Below, one piece after another: positions 12,910-21,805 of a DNA stretch of 64,000 bases. This stretch comes from an uncultured Collinsella sp. (GTDB taxonomy: Bacteria > Actinomycetota > Coriobacteriia > Coriobacteriales > Coriobacteriaceae), in the NCBI GenBank assembly GCA_902479065.1, contig CABSNM010000007.1:20976-84975 (forward strand), in the 5' to 3' direction. Below the pieces are notes generated by a model that was given only the letters and a program-made list of their open reading frames with translations, was not told the DNA's origin and did no database searches. The first letter of the stretch is position 1. Each line of letters begins with the position of its first letter. The position numbers and the translations under genes were made by a program.

Positions 12910-14298
12910 CTCCTCGGCATGTGCCCCATCAAGCTCATAGAACTTGGTGGATGCCGGCAGGAACATCAGGTCGACGTCGCCGATCGGGCCCGAACGGTTC
13001 TTGGCCACGACGATACGCGTAACGCCCTCGTCGGGTCGATCGTCGCGCGAGGCTTCGGCCTCGTCGGCGGAGCGGTCCAAGAACATAACGATATCGGCGT
13101 CCTGTTCGATGGAGCCCGATTCACGAAGGTCGGAAAGCTGTGGGCGCTTGCCGGTACGGGATTCGACCTGACGCGAGAGCTGTGACAGCGCGATGAGCGG
13201 GATCTTGAGCTCCTTGGCCATGATCTTCAAACCACGCGACATCTCCGAGACCTCGACGGTACGGCTCTCGGAGCGGCGTCCCGGCGGAGGACTCACCAGC
13301 TGCAGGTAGTCCAAGATGATGATTGCCTTCTCCTTGTTATGGAGCATACGGCGGCTCTTGGCGCGAATCTCGGTCACTGTGGTGCCGGGCGTATCGTCAA
13401 TCAGAATATCGAGCTTGGACAAGGTCTGCGTGGCCTCGTTGATATTGGCCCACTGCTCGGGGCTAATGCGGCCCATGCGGAAGTCACTGATCGAGATCAT
13501 GGCGTAGGCGCAAATCAGACGCTGGGCAATTTCCTTGCCCGACATCTCCAGCGAGAAGAAGCCGACGGTATAACCAGCAGCGGCAGCGTTGAGCGCCAGA
13601 TTCAGGGCGAACGACGTCTTACCTACAGCAGGACGGGCGCCGATGATGATGAGCTGGCCTTCGCGAAAACCCATGAGCATGCGGTCGAGCGACGGGAAGC
13701 CCGTGGGCACGCCCGCAGCCTGGCCACCGGCCTGGCACACTTCCTCGGCCTCGTTATAGGCCTCGACCATAAACTCGGTCAGCGTCTTGTAGCTCGACTT
13801 GACCTCGCGCGCCGTAACCTTGAGCAGCTTGCTCTCGGCCAGCTCGACAACCTCTTTGGTGTCGGTGGGGGCGTTATATGCCAGCGCGTTGATCTCGTTG
13901 GTGGCGCCGATCAGCTCGCGCAGCATCGAATCGCGGCGAACGATGGCGGCATGGTGCTGCCAGTTGACGAGCGACAGGGTCTGACCCATCAGCTCCAAAA
14001 TGTACGCCTCGCCGCCCACGGCATCGAGCTTGTTGATGCTTCGCAGGTAATCGATCAGCGAGATGGAGTCGATGGGAATGCGGCTGTTGTACATATCGAC
14101 CATCGCGGTATAGATGGTCTTATGAATGGGCCGGTAGAAGTCATCAGGCTGCAGCTCGACCTGGGCCTCTTCGACCACCTCGGGCGATAGCAGCATAGCG
14201 GCCAGTACATTGGCCTCTGCATCTTGGTTTTGGGGAAGACCCAACTTTGAGCCGCGGTCCTCGACCGTCAGCCCGGTCTCCCTATCGTCATATGCCAT
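12907..14298 (-). CDS. dnaB: Replicative DNA helicase
   Basis: DnaB is the hexameric 5'-3' helicase at the fork. The 463-residue product has the N-terminal DnaB domain (PQNQDAEANVLAAMLL) and a RecA-like C-terminal domain with Walker A GARPAVGKTSFALNLAL, Walker B AIIILDYLQLV, and the QLSRQVESR motif. The start MAYDDRETG at 14298 is preferred because GAGG lies 6 bases upstream; the three in-frame ATGs further upstream are badly placed for that site. No intein is seen. dnaB lies downstream of the rpsF-ssb-rpsR-rplI cluster, a common bacterial order, but a terminator after rplI separates transcription. The presumed loader DciA is encoded at 28.5 kb. Confidence 0.96.
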   Translation of the reverse strand: MAYDDRETGLTVEDRGSKLGLPQNQDAEANVLAAMLLSPEVVEEAQVELQPDDFYRPIHKTIYTAMVDMYNSRIPIDSISLIDYLRSINKLDAVGGEAYILELMGQTLSLVNWQHHAAIVRRDSMLRELIGATNEINALAYNAPTDTKEVVELAESKLLKVTAREVKSSYKTLTEFMVEAYNEAEEVCQAGGQAAGVPTGFPSLDRMLMGFREGQLIIIGARPAVGKTSFALNLALNAAAAGYTVGFFSLEMSGKEIAQRLICAYAMISISDFRMGRISPEQWANINEATQTLSKLDILIDDTPGTTVTEIRAKSRRMLHNKEKAIIILDYLQLVSPPPGRRSESRTVEVSEMSRGLKIMAKELKIPLIALSQLSRQVESRTGKRPQLSDLRESGSIEQDADIVMFLDRSADEAEASRDDRPDEGVTRIVVAKNRSGPIGDVDLMFLPASTKFYELDGAHAEE

Positions 14299-14451
14299 GA
14301 GCATCCTCATTCATATCGCTTGCGAGCATCCATAGTATCAGCCACGGTCCCAAAACGCGCCGCACGCGGCCAATCATCACCGAACCAAACGGATGAACGG
14401 TTCTGTACACAGGACTTCGACGCGACGTTCACTATGACACTCACTCAGCGC

Positions 14452-14492
14452 AAAAAAAACAAAAGGGCGCCCTGGTTTCCCAGAGCGCCCTT
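14452..14492 (-). terminator. Terminator of the rpsF-ssb-rpsR-rplI operon
   Basis: Minus-strand stem GGGCGCTCTGG/CCAGGGCGCCC with a short AAA-type loop, followed by TTTTGTTTTTTTT. Confidence 0.9.
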
Positions 14493-14524
14493 CTTAGAAC
14501 AAGATTGTTGCGTTGCAGCAAATG

Positions 14525-15046
14525 CTACTCGGCAGCAGCCTCAGTCTCGACCTCGGCGGTCTCGGCCTCGGCGACCTCAGCCTCGGCAGCGAGCTCCTCG
14601 GCGGTAACGCCGACGAGAACGACAACCTCGGCCTTGATCTCGCGGTACAGCGAGATGGCAACGGTGTGGGCGCCGGCAACCTTGATGGGCTTACCGAGCT
14701 CGACGCGCTTGCGGTCGATGTCCATACCGAGCTGAGCCTTGATGGCGTCAGCGATCATAGCGGCGGTAACGGAGCCAAAGAGGATGCCCTCGTCGCCGAC
14801 CTTGACGTCAACGGTGACCGTCTTGCCCTCGAAGGCAGCCTTGGTCTCGTTGGCGGTAGCCAGACGGACGGCCTCGCGCTTGGCGATGTTGTTGCGACGC
14901 TCGTCAAGCTGCTTGAGGTTGCCCTTGGTGGCGGCAACAGCGAGCTTCTTGGGGAACAGGAAGTTCTCAGCGTAACCCTGAGCGACCTCTACGACGTCAC
15001 CCTCGCCGCCCTTGCCCTTGATCTCATCGAGAAGAATAACCTTCAT
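14525..15046 (-). CDS. rplI: 50S ribosomal protein L9
   Basis: L9 binds 23S rRNA and stabilises the ribosome stalk base region. The N-terminal RNA-binding domain (MKVILLDEIKGKGGEGDVVEVAQGYAENFLFP in shape) contains the GDVVEV and GYARNFL-type signature; a long connecting helix and C-terminal domain follow. At 173 residues it is longer than the usual ~148 because of an acidic Ala/Glu-rich tail. It is the last gene of the operon, ahead of a strong terminator. Confidence 0.96.
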   Translation of the reverse strand: MKVILLDEIKGKGGEGDVVEVAQGYAENFLFPKKLAVAATKGNLKQLDERRNNIAKREAVRLATANETKAAFEGKTVTVDVKVGDEGILFGSVTAAMIADAIKAQLGMDIDRKRVELGKPIKVAGAHTVAISLYREIKAEVVVLVGVTAEELAAEAEVAEAETAEVETEAAAE

Positions 15047-15061
15047 GATGCGTCTCCCTTC

Positions 15062-15328
15062 TTAGCCGCGGTCGCGGTTGCCACGAGAGGAAACCACGGG
15101 GACGGTGTACGGCAGGAGAGCCATCTCGCGGGCGCGCTTGATGGCGTTGGCGATGTCATGCTGATGCTGCGTGCAAGCGCCAGTGACGCGACGGGGCTTG
15201 ATCTTGCCACGGTCGGTCATGTACTTACGGAGAAGCTGAGTGTCCTTATAGTCGATGAACTCAGTGTTCTCCTTGCAGAACTGGCAGTACTTACGACGCG
15301 GCTGACGTGCAGAAAAATCATTAGCCAT
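15062..15328 (-). CDS. rpsR: 30S ribosomal protein S18
   Basis: S18 partners S6 on the 30S platform. The 88-residue product has the typical CQFCKE and IDYKDTQLLRKYMTDRGKI motifs followed by RRVTGACTQHQ. The two-cysteine CxxC-type segment suggests a zinc-binding form. The start MANDFSARQ at 15328 gives the family-length protein; an upstream extension into the ssb gap is not supported. Confidence 0.96.
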   Translation of the reverse strand: MANDFSARQPRRKYCQFCKENTEFIDYKDTQLLRKYMTDRGKIKPRRVTGACTQHQHDIANAIKRAREMALLPYTVPVVSSRGNRDRG

Positions 15329-15400
15329 GTCAAAATACCTTTCATTTGGCAACTTCGGCGAACCGAAGCCGCCTCTCACTCAAAAATAGGTGAACAACCC

Positions 15401-15853
15401 TTAGAACGGGATGTCCTCATCGTAGACGTCGACCGCGGGCGGCGTAGCCACCGGCGCGGCAGGACGTGCTGCAGGCGCGGGAGCTGCGGGGGCGTAACCG
15501 CCCTGGTCGTAGCCACCCTGGCCACCACGGGAGCTCATAAACTCGATCTCATCGACGATGACCTCAAGTTTGCTCCGGCGCTGGCCGTCGCGCTCCCAAG
15601 AGCTGTAGCGCAGCTTGCCCTCGATCGCGACCTTGTTTCCCTTTGCCAGGAAACGGCTCACGGCCTCGGCGCGGGTGCCGAACATGGTGCAGTCGACAAA
15701 GTTGGGATAGTCCTCCCACTCGCCAGTCTGCGCGTTGCGGCGACGATCGTTCACGGCGACGCCAAAGGACAGAACCTGGGTTCCGCCGGCTGTGGCGCGC
15801 AGCTCGGGATCGCGGGTGAGGTTACCGGTGATGTTCACTCGATTGATGCTCAT
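15401..15853 (-). CDS. ssb: Single-stranded DNA-binding protein
   Basis: SSB coats single-stranded DNA at forks and repair sites. The 150-residue product has an N-terminal OB-fold (MSINRVNITGNLTRDPELR, then WERDGQRRSKLEV), a flexible Gly/Ala/Pro linker (about 110-140) and the conserved acidic tip DEDIPF that recruits partner proteins. It lies between rpsF and rpsR in the classic operon. Confidence 0.96.
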   Translation of the reverse strand: MSINRVNITGNLTRDPELRATAGGTQVLSFGVAVNDRRRNAQTGEWEDYPNFVDCTMFGTRAEAVSRFLAKGNKVAIEGKLRYSSWERDGQRRSKLEVIVDEIEFMSSRGGQGGYDQGGYAPAAPAPAARPAAPVATPPAVDVYDEDIPF

Positions 15854-15901
15854 AACTCACTACTTCCTCTTGGGGCACAAGCCCAGTCCAAAACGACAGT
15901 C

Positions 15902-16195
15902 TTACTCCTGGTCGTCGCGACGGACGATCATGTGGCGGACCACAGCGTCGGTGATGCGCAGGACGCGATCAAGCTCGGCGATCTGGGTAGGATCTGCGTG
16001 GAAGTTGATGAGGGTGTAGTCACCATCGGTGAGGTCGTTGATCTCGTAGGCGAGCTTGCGCTTGCCCCACTCGTCAACGGAGTCGACCTTGCCAGCGCCC
16101 TCAGCGATCGTGGTATCGATACGCTTCATAACAGCGAGACGAGTCTCGGGGTCGAGCGACGGGTCAACAAAGAACAGCAGTTCATAAGCCTTCAT
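15902..16195 (-). CDS. rpsF: 30S ribosomal protein S6
   Basis: S6 binds the central 16S rRNA domain together with S18. The 97-residue product begins MKAYELLFFVDPSL and contains the WGKRKLAYEIN signature. The start at 16195 is preceded by AGGAGGTGACAAT. It is the first gene of the operon. A hairpin in its leader (16222-16250) may be a ribosomal-protein regulatory site. Confidence 0.96.
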   Translation of the reverse strand: MKAYELLFFVDPSLDPETRLAVMKRIDTTIAEGAGKVDSVDEWGKRKLAYEINDLTDGDYTLINFHADPTQIAELDRVLRITDAVVRHMIVRRDDQE

Positions 16196-16655
16196 ATTGT
16201 CACCTCCTCTGGGCAAATGTGGCTTCAGGTCGTGAAGGTGCGCCTGAAGCAGGAAAAGACTTGGTAATAATATCTTTCAACCTCCTAGGCTGCAAGAATA
16301 TGCAGCTACAACCTCATGACCTCCACATATGCCCATACTCGCACGACGTTTCATGCGCATTCCAACCAAATGCTGACCAAAAGCTTGACGGATCTGTGGA
16401 CAAGATACGGTGCCGTGAGGACAAGCTGAGCCAAGACGCAGGTCAACGGGCGCATGGTTGTGGTCACAAAATGCATACCAGTGGCCCACAGCACCACCCA
16501 AAGATTTTTAAATTCATTGCCAAATCGCTTATAAATACCCCTTTTGAACAATTGTGTTGATCAACTACGCTGGTCGGAAGCCGTTTTTTGGCATCTCAAA
16601 CCCCGCTGCAACGCCAAACGCGGCCAAGCGTTTTAAAAAATGCCAACTTTTCTGT
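16196..16655. other. Non-coding leader/spacer between rpsF and tRNA-Ser
   Basis: No supportable gene in about 460 bases; the short open frames have no recognisable family or binding site. A leader hairpin for rpsF (GCTTCAGG at 16222-16229 with CCTGAAGC at 16243-16250) lies between the presumed promoter and the start codon, where S6:S18 autoregulation acts in other bacteria, but the CCG trinucleotide typical of that motif is not evident. A second small hairpin (GCTGCA/TGCAGC) is at about 16289-16306. The AT-rich stretch 16500-16560 probably holds the rpsF promoter, which I cannot place exactly. Confidence 0.5.
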
Positions 16656-16683
16656 TTGCACTTTGCGATTCCTCGTGTATACT
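16656..16683 (+). promoter_or_regulatory. Promoter of tRNA-Ser(GGA)
   Basis: TTGCAC (16656-16661), 16-base spacer, TATACT (16678-16683), 16 bases before the tRNA 5' end. Confidence 0.7.
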
Positions 16684-16699
16684 GACTTTCGCATTTAAC

Positions 16700-16790
16700 G
16701 GAGAGTTGTCCGAGTGGCCGAAGGAGCACGATTGGAAATCGTGTAGGCGTCAAAAGCGTCTCCAGGGTTCAAATCCCTGACTCTCCGCCA
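16700..16790 (+). tRNA. tRNA-Ser (anticodon GGA)
   Basis: Class II tRNA with acceptor stem GGAGAGT/ACTCTCC, anticodon loop TTGGAAA, a long variable arm (AGGCGTCAAAAGCGTCT), T-arm CAGGGTTCAAATCCCTG and encoded CCA. Confidence 0.96.
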
Positions 16791-16798
16791 GTTAATTC

Positions 16799-16830
16799 CA
16801 AAGCAGGCCTTCGAGCCTGCTTTGTTTTTA
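16799..16830 (+). terminator. Terminator between the two tRNA-Ser genes
   Basis: AAAGCAGGC-CTTC-GAGCCTGCTTT stem followed by GTTTTT. Confidence 0.8.
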
Positions 16831-16838
16831 CCCCACGC

Positions 16839-16929
16839 GGAGGGGTGGCAGAGTGGTTGAATGCGGCGGTCTCGAAAACCGTTTGGCCTGTATAAGGTCA
16901 CGAGGGTTCGAATCCCTCCTCCTCCGCCA
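16839..16929 (+). tRNA. tRNA-Ser (anticodon CGA)
   Basis: Class II tRNA with acceptor GGAGGGG/CTCCTCC (one G-T pair), anticodon loop CTCGAAA, long variable arm, T-arm GAGGGTTCGAATCCCTC and encoded CCA. It starts only 9 bases after the terminator of the upstream tRNA; no separate promoter is obvious. Confidence 0.95.
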
Positions 16930-16940
16930 TTTTGGTTGAG

Positions 16941-16972
16941 AAAGCTCCCGAGAATGGGAGCTTTTTTGTTTT
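16941..16972 (+). terminator. Terminator after tRNA-Ser(CGA)
   Basis: AAAGCTCCC-GAGAAT-GGGAGCTTTTTT with a further TTTTG. Confidence 0.9.
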
Positions 16973-16993
16973 GAGTCCCCAACAAGCAAACAC

Positions 16994-17147
16994 GGCGGAG
17001 GAGGAGGGATTCGAACCCGCCAGGGCCCGGAGCGTAAAGAAAACGCGCCCGTGGCGCGTTTTTAGCGCAGCGCGGTCGGCGCAAGCCGACCGGATAAATT
17101 TTGAGCGGAGCTCAAAATTTGGACATCCCTCCTATTCGACCACGCCC
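16994..17147. repeat. tRNA-associated three-hairpin element (Ser locus)
   Basis: Begins with an exact inverted copy of the last 25 bases (before CCA) of the preceding tRNA-Ser (16994-17018). Then come a linker with GGAGCGTAAAG and three strong hairpins: HP1 17040-17062 (AAAACGCGCC stem), HP2 17073-17092 (CGGTCGGC stem, GCAA loop), HP3 17096-17120 (AAATTTTGAGC stem). It ends with a degenerate direct copy of the tRNA 3' end (CATCCCTCCT...CCACGCC). The same order recurs after tRNA-Gly and tRNA-Lys. No coding frame is supported. Confidence 0.8.
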
Positions 17148-17298
17148 CCATCGCGTTCAGCATCAACCCGGATCCCCAAACATGGAACCTATGACCGTAC
17201 CCAGTCCTGACCGTTTGCCGAGCAATAGGGTCGCAATCGGCGCCGAACATGTACTATGTACGGGCATTGTCTAAACCCGTAACTCAAAGGACCCCATC

Positions 17299-17988
17299 TT
17301 GCCCGTTGCCGCCGCTATGATCGTTACCGCACACGCCTCGGATGCCATGGTTGCCATTCCGTTTTGGCTCGAGATGTTCGCTGTTGTCGCTGCATCGATC
17401 TCGGGTGTACTGGTTGCGCGCGAGCACAAGCTCGACCTGGTGGGCGCGGTCGCGCTCGCGGTGGTCTGCGGTCTGGGCGGCGGTCTTTTGCGCGATATGA
17501 CACTGCAGGTGGGCAATGTCTACATCCTCAACCAGCCGATGGCACTGCCGCTTTCCATCGCCACGGCAGCCATCATCTACATTTTCCCGGCAATCGTCGA
17601 CAAGCCCGAAAAACTCATTCCCCTGCTCGACATCATCTCGGTCGGCATCTACGCCGCCACTGGAGCAGACAAGGCGCTGGTCTACGGATTTGCGCCGGCG
17701 GTGTGCATCATGATGGGCTTTTTCACCGCGGTGGGCGGCGGCATGCTGCGCGACGGTTTTATGGGCGTGGTTCCGGGCATTTTCCAACGTACTAACTTTT
17801 ACGCCATCGCCGCCATCGCCGGATCGACAAGCTACGTGTGTCTCGTTATGAGCGGCATCATGAGCAATGTCGCCGCGCTGGTCGCATGCGTTGTCGTGAC
17901 CATGGGTCTGCGCTGGCTCTCGCTGCGCTTTGACATCAAAAGCCCCACCGAAGAAGACATCGCACGCTTCTTGCACCGTAAAAAGTAG
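17299..17988 (+). CDS. TRIC/UPF0126 (YadS-type) membrane protein
   Basis: Bacterial homologues of this family form trimeric potassium-permeable channels. The 229-residue product has about seven hydrophobic helices arranged as two similar halves. Each half carries the glycine-rich GGG-LRD signature (CGLGGGLLRDMTL near residue 60 and AVGGGMLRDGFMG near 150), which is diagnostic. The start is a TTG at 17299, chosen because AAAGGA lies 7 bases upstream; the ATG at 17317 has no binding site. It is a single-gene unit on the plus strand downstream of the tRNA-Ser region. The physiological ion is unknown. Confidence 0.88.
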   Translation: MPVAAAMIVTAHASDAMVAIPFWLEMFAVVAASISGVLVAREHKLDLVGAVALAVVCGLGGGLLRDMTLQVGNVYILNQPMALPLSIATAAIIYIFPAIVDKPEKLIPLLDIISVGIYAATGADKALVYGFAPAVCIMMGFFTAVGGGMLRDGFMGVVPGIFQRTNFYAIAAIAGSTSYVCLVMSGIMSNVAALVACVVVTMGLRWLSLRFDIKSPTEEDIARFLHRKK

Positions 17989-18095
17989 ACAGCACGGTAC
18001 GGCCCTTCGAAATGCAACCGAGAGGTTCTTTTAGAGCGCCCACGCGTTGGGTACCCTGTTAGGTATATGCCGAACACCTAACAAAAGGATCAACC

Positions 18096-19241
18096 ATGGC
18101 TCTCAATCAAACCGCGGCGGCGCCGTCACACAAAATGCGTCGCTGCCTGCTTATGGCATTCGCGCTCATCGCACTGGCGATTACTGCGCTTCCCACGGCG
18201 TCGTTCGCCGGCACGGACACCGCAGGCAACGTACTTGCGACCGACAATGACGCCAATCCGTCCGGCGTCGAGGGTGACCTGTACTGGGCCGGTCAGGCCC
18301 TCAACTTGGACGATGCTTCCATCGACCACGATATCATCGCTGCGGGCGATACCCTCTCAATTCGCGACTGCACGGTGGGCGGCGCCGTTCGTCTTGCGGC
18401 GCGCACGATTGATATCGCCCAGACCATGGTTGATGGCAGCGTGACCGTCGCTGGCCAGCACGTTGTTCTCAACGCCGACAGCACCGCCAACTGTTTTTAC
18501 GCGATAGGCGAGACGGTTGCCCTGCGCGGCTCTACCAAGTCGGCAGCGCTTGCGGGCAACACGGTGACCATCGATGGCACCGTCGAGGGCGATGTCGAGG
18601 TTTGGGCCGACAAGCTCATCCTGGGCAAGAACGCCCACATCACCGGCACCGTGAACGCGCACGTCTCCGAGGACCCCGAGCGTGCCGCGGGAGCCGAGGT
18701 CGGCGCGCTCAAGATCGACCGCACCGAGAACGAGGATACTTCCACCGTTAACGATGTCATCGGCGGTATCGTCGCCGCGGCACTCTCGACCTGCTTTGTC
18801 GCTCTGCTGCTCGAGCTCGTCTTTCCGCGCGCGACCGCCAGCGCCGCCGGCATGCTCCACCAGCGCCCCATGCCCCTGTGGGTGAGCGGTCTTCTGAGCA
18901 CGATTGCTATCGTCCCCGCCGTCCTACTGCTGATTATCTCTATCGCTGGTCTGTCGCTTGCCGGAGCCCTCTTGTGCGGCGTTATCGGCATCGCGTTGGT
19001 GTCGAGTGCCTTTGCGGGGTGTGCGATCGCCCGCATGGTCGGACACAGCCAGAACCGTTACGCCATGGCGGCCGTAGGTGGCATCGCCGCGGGCGCGCTT
19101 ACGGCAATCCCCCTCGTAGGTGATTTCATCAGCGGCGTGGCCTTTGTCTTTATGCTCGGTTACATCATCCAAATCATCTGGCGCAACGCCCGCGTCAAGC
19201 CGCAGCAGCCGGCTAACACGCCAGGACTCCCCACCGCTTAG
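18096..19241 (+). CDS. Secreted/membrane polymer-forming (bactofilin-like) protein
   Basis: The 381-residue product has an N-terminal signal-like helix (about 19-38, ending TASFAG). A repetitive beta segment follows (about 60-200; repeats such as IDHDIIAAGDTLSI, TVGGAVRLAARTI, DGTVEGDVEVWADKLIL) resembling the right-handed beta-helix of polymer-forming domains, then four or so hydrophobic helices (about 225-365). Bactofilins are usually cytoplasmic, so an exported repeat domain fused to a membrane domain is notable; similar architectures are often annotated as polymer-forming cytoskeletal proteins. The ATG at 18096 follows AAAGGA. A 7-bp inverted repeat (GTTAGGT/ACCTAAC, 18059-18083) lies in the leader. 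Function is inferred only. Confidence 0.75.
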   Translation: MALNQTAAAPSHKMRRCLLMAFALIALAITALPTASFAGTDTAGNVLATDNDANPSGVEGDLYWAGQALNLDDASIDHDIIAAGDTLSIRDCTVGGAVRLAARTIDIAQTMVDGSVTVAGQHVVLNADSTANCFYAIGETVALRGSTKSAALAGNTVTIDGTVEGDVEVWADKLILGKNAHITGTVNAHVSEDPERAAGAEVGALKIDRTENEDTSTVNDVIGGIVAAALSTCFVALLLELVFPRATASAAGMLHQRPMPLWVSGLLSTIAIVPAVLLLIISIAGLSLAGALLCGVIGIALVSSAFAGCAIARMVGHSQNRYAMAAVGGIAAGALTAIPLVGDFISGVAFVFMLGYIIQIIWRNARVKPQQPANTPGLPTA

Positions 19242-19307
19242 CCGCCAACCACCACAAAGGGACCAGGCACCTTTGTTGTGGTGCAGACCAGCTCAGTCCC
19301 TATGCAC

Positions 19308-19345
19308 AAAAAGGGCGCCGACCATTACGGTCGACGCCCTTTCTT
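19308..19345. terminator. Bidirectional terminator between convergent genes
   Basis: Stem AAAGGGCG-CGACC/GGTCG-CGCCCTTT with a TTCTT run on the plus strand and TTTTTG on the minus strand; it serves the 18096 gene and typA. A second hairpin (CACCACAAAGG/CCTTTGTTGTGGTG, 19249-19282) precedes it without a T-run. Confidence 0.8.
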
Positions 19346-19369
19346 GTTAGACGCTATAAAGTCCAGCGC

Positions 19370-21208
19370 TTATTTGTTGACCTGGCCGGCGCGGACGGCG
19401 GCCTTCTTGCGGTCGGTGGCGTTGAGCAGGCGCTTGCGCAGGCGGATGTTCTTGGGGGTAATCTCGACCAGCTCGTCGTCGGCGATGTACTCCAGCGCCT
19501 CCTCCAGCGAGAAGGTGCGGGGCGGCACCAGCTGGACGGAGATATCGGAGGTCGAGGAACGCTGGTTACCCAGGTTCTTGGTACGGGCGATGTTGACGAC
19601 CATGTCGCCGGCCTTGCTGCGCTCGCCCACGATCATGCCCTCGTAGCACTCGGTGCCCGGCTCAACAAACAGCTGGCCGCGCTCCTGCAGCGTGCCCAGA
19701 GCGTAGGCAACGGCCTTCTCGGTGGTCATGGAGATCATGGCGCCGTTCTGACGGTTACCGATCTCGCCGGCGTAAGGACCGTACTCCAGGAAGGTGTGGT
19801 AGAAAACGCCCTCGCCGTGGGTGACGTTCATGATGCGGTTCTTAAGGCCCATGATGCCGCGCGTCGGGATCTTAAACTCGAGGTGCGTCACGATGCCCGA
19901 GGTATCCATGCTCGTCATGATGCCGCCGGAGGTGCCGAAGACCTCAACGACCTTGCCTGAGTACTCGTCCGGGCACTCAACGACGGCCTGCTCGACAGGT
20001 TCCATCTTGTTGCCGTTCTCGTCCTTCTTAAACAGAACGCGGGGACGGCCGACCTGGAACTCAAAGCCCTCGCGGCGCATGGACTCCATCAGAACAGACA
20101 GGTGCAGGATGCCGCGGCCCGAGACCTCGACGCCGCTCTTGTCCTCGAGCTCCTCGATCTTCATAGTCACGTTGTTCTCGGCCTCGTTGAACAGGCGCTC
20201 CTTAAGCTGACGGGCGCCCACGATGTCGCCGTCACGGCCGACGAGCGGGGAGGTCGAAGCCTCAAAGACGATGGACAGGGTCGGCGGGTCGATCTCGATG
20301 GGCTCGAGCTCGACGGGGTTCTCGGGATCGGTGTAGACATCGCCGATATCGGTGCGGTCAATACCCACGACAGCAGCGATATCGCCGGCGCCGACTTCCT
20401 GGCACTCGGTGCGGCCCAGATAGTCGAAGGTAAAGAGCTGCTTGACGGTGGCGGTAGCGCTGGAGCCGTCGTTCTTGACAACTAGGATCTGATCGCCCTG
20501 GTGGATGGTACCGGAGTACACGCGGCCGATGCCGATACGGCCAACGAAGTTGGAGTGATCGATGGTCACGCACTGCATGGCCAGCGGGGCGTTCTCGTCA
20601 ACCTCGGGCGCGGGCATGTCGTCGATGATCATATCGAGCAGCGGATACATGTCCATGTTGCCGTCGTTGGGGTCAAGGCGGGCAAAGCCATTCATGGCGC
20701 TGGCGTAGACCACGTGCTCCATGGCGAACTCAAGCTGGTCGTCGGTAGCGCCCAGGTCGGCCATAAGGTCGAGGCAGTCGTTGTAGGCCTTCTCGGGGTT
20801 GGCACCCGGACGGTCGATCTTGTTGATGACGATCATGATCTTAAGACCGGTGTCGATAGCGTGACGCAGCACGAAGCGGGTCTGGGGCATGGGGCCCTCA
20901 AAAGCGTCGACCAGCAGCAGGGCGCCGTCGGCCATACGCAGCACGCGCTCGACCTCGCCGCCAAAGTCGGCGTGGCCCGGGGTGTCGATGACGTTGATCT
21001 TGACGTCCTTGTACTCGATAGAGATGTTCTTGGCGAGAATCGTAATGCCGCGCTCGCGCTCCTGGTCGTTGGAATCCAGGACGCGGTCCTCGACCTGCTG
21101 GTTGGCACGGAAGGCGTCCGTGGCACGCAGGAGCTTGTCGACCATCGTCGTCTTGCCGTGGTCGACGTGAGCGATGATGGCGATGTTCCTCAGATTGTCT
21201 ACGCGCAT
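19370..21208 (-). CDS. typA: Translational GTPase TypA/BipA
   Basis: TypA binds ribosomes and supports assembly and growth under stress. The 612-residue product has the translational GTPase motifs AHVDHGKTT (13-21), the switch region RGITI, DTPGHADFGGEVERV and NKID, followed by the beta-barrel domain, EF-G-like domains and the TypA-specific C-terminal domain (TRGIMGLKNRIMNVTHGEG and the basic KNIRLRKRLLNA). Length matches the family. It is transcribed alone. Confidence 0.96.
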   Translation of the reverse strand: MRVDNLRNIAIIAHVDHGKTTMVDKLLRATDAFRANQQVEDRVLDSNDQERERGITILAKNISIEYKDVKINVIDTPGHADFGGEVERVLRMADGALLLVDAFEGPMPQTRFVLRHAIDTGLKIMIVINKIDRPGANPEKAYNDCLDLMADLGATDDQLEFAMEHVVYASAMNGFARLDPNDGNMDMYPLLDMIIDDMPAPEVDENAPLAMQCVTIDHSNFVGRIGIGRVYSGTIHQGDQILVVKNDGSSATATVKQLFTFDYLGRTECQEVGAGDIAAVVGIDRTDIGDVYTDPENPVELEPIEIDPPTLSIVFEASTSPLVGRDGDIVGARQLKERLFNEAENNVTMKIEELEDKSGVEVSGRGILHLSVLMESMRREGFEFQVGRPRVLFKKDENGNKMEPVEQAVVECPDEYSGKVVEVFGTSGGIMTSMDTSGIVTHLEFKIPTRGIMGLKNRIMNVTHGEGVFYHTFLEYGPYAGEIGNRQNGAMISMTTEKAVAYALGTLQERGQLFVEPGTECYEGMIVGERSKAGDMVVNIARTKNLGNQRSSTSDISVQLVPPRTFSLEEALEYIADDELVEITPKNIRLRKRLLNATDRKKAAVRAGQVNK

Positions 21209-21325
21209 GTAGTTCCCCTATCTTCTATCCATATACAAACGGCACGCGTATGCGACCCGCCTAGCAACACAACGCTCGGCGGGAATATTGAGCCTTTTAC
21301 CGAAAACTCGTTTATTTTAGCGATT

Positions 21326-21775
21326 TTAGATGAGAGGGGTTTCCTCACCTGCAGGTTCAGGGTCGCTCCACATAAAACCATCGCCGGCGCCCATGCCCTC
21401 ATACAGCACATATGCCGAAAAACCGCTCTCGAGCGTCGTCTCGAAAAAGCTCACGAGCAGAGCGTCGTGGTAGCCACCGTCAATCTCGACGCAGCCGGTA
21501 TAGCCGATGGCATAGCGGACGATACGGCCCAGGCCCTCGTCCTTAAGACCCATCTTGTGCTCGGAGATAAAGTTGGTGGCCGCCTCCAGGCACGCCTCTT
21601 CGCCATCCTCATCGAGCGCCGCCAGATATCGGTTGGAAGCAGCGTCCTCGATCGCCACAACTACGCCCGGATTCTCGCCGGCGGCAAGGTCGTCCAAGAA
21701 CGCACCGATCAGATCGCACACCATAGCGTCGAGCTCGGCGGAGACGTTACCGGCGTCCTGCATATCCTGTGCCAT
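21326..21775 (-). CDS. Conserved-looking small protein of unknown function
   Basis: The 149-residue acidic product has no recognisable domain, membrane helix or signal peptide. It looks like a small cytoplasmic alpha/beta protein (segments VVVAIEDAASNRYLAAL, GCVEIDGGYHDALLVSFFE, SAYVLYEG). GGAAGG lies before the ATG. It is 30 bases downstream of the 21806 gene on the same strand, so it is probably the last gene of the DUF151 operon. Confidence 0.7.
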   Translation of the reverse strand: MAQDMQDAGNVSAELDAMVCDLIGAFLDDLAAGENPGVVVAIEDAASNRYLAALDEDGEEACLEAATNFISEHKMGLKDEGLGRIVRYAIGYTGCVEIDGGYHDALLVSFFETTLESGFSAYVLYEGMGAGDGFMWSDPEPAGEETPLI

Positions 21776-21805
21776 CTTTAGACCTTCCCATCGAGTCTGG
21801 CGTCG

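Noticed and set aside
16277..16551. Short minus-strand frames upstream of rpsF
   Set aside because: No binding site or homology, and the region fits a ribosomal-protein leader.
16695..17084. Minus-strand frame across both tRNA-Ser genes
   Set aside because: It translates tRNA sequence; such frames are a common misannotation.
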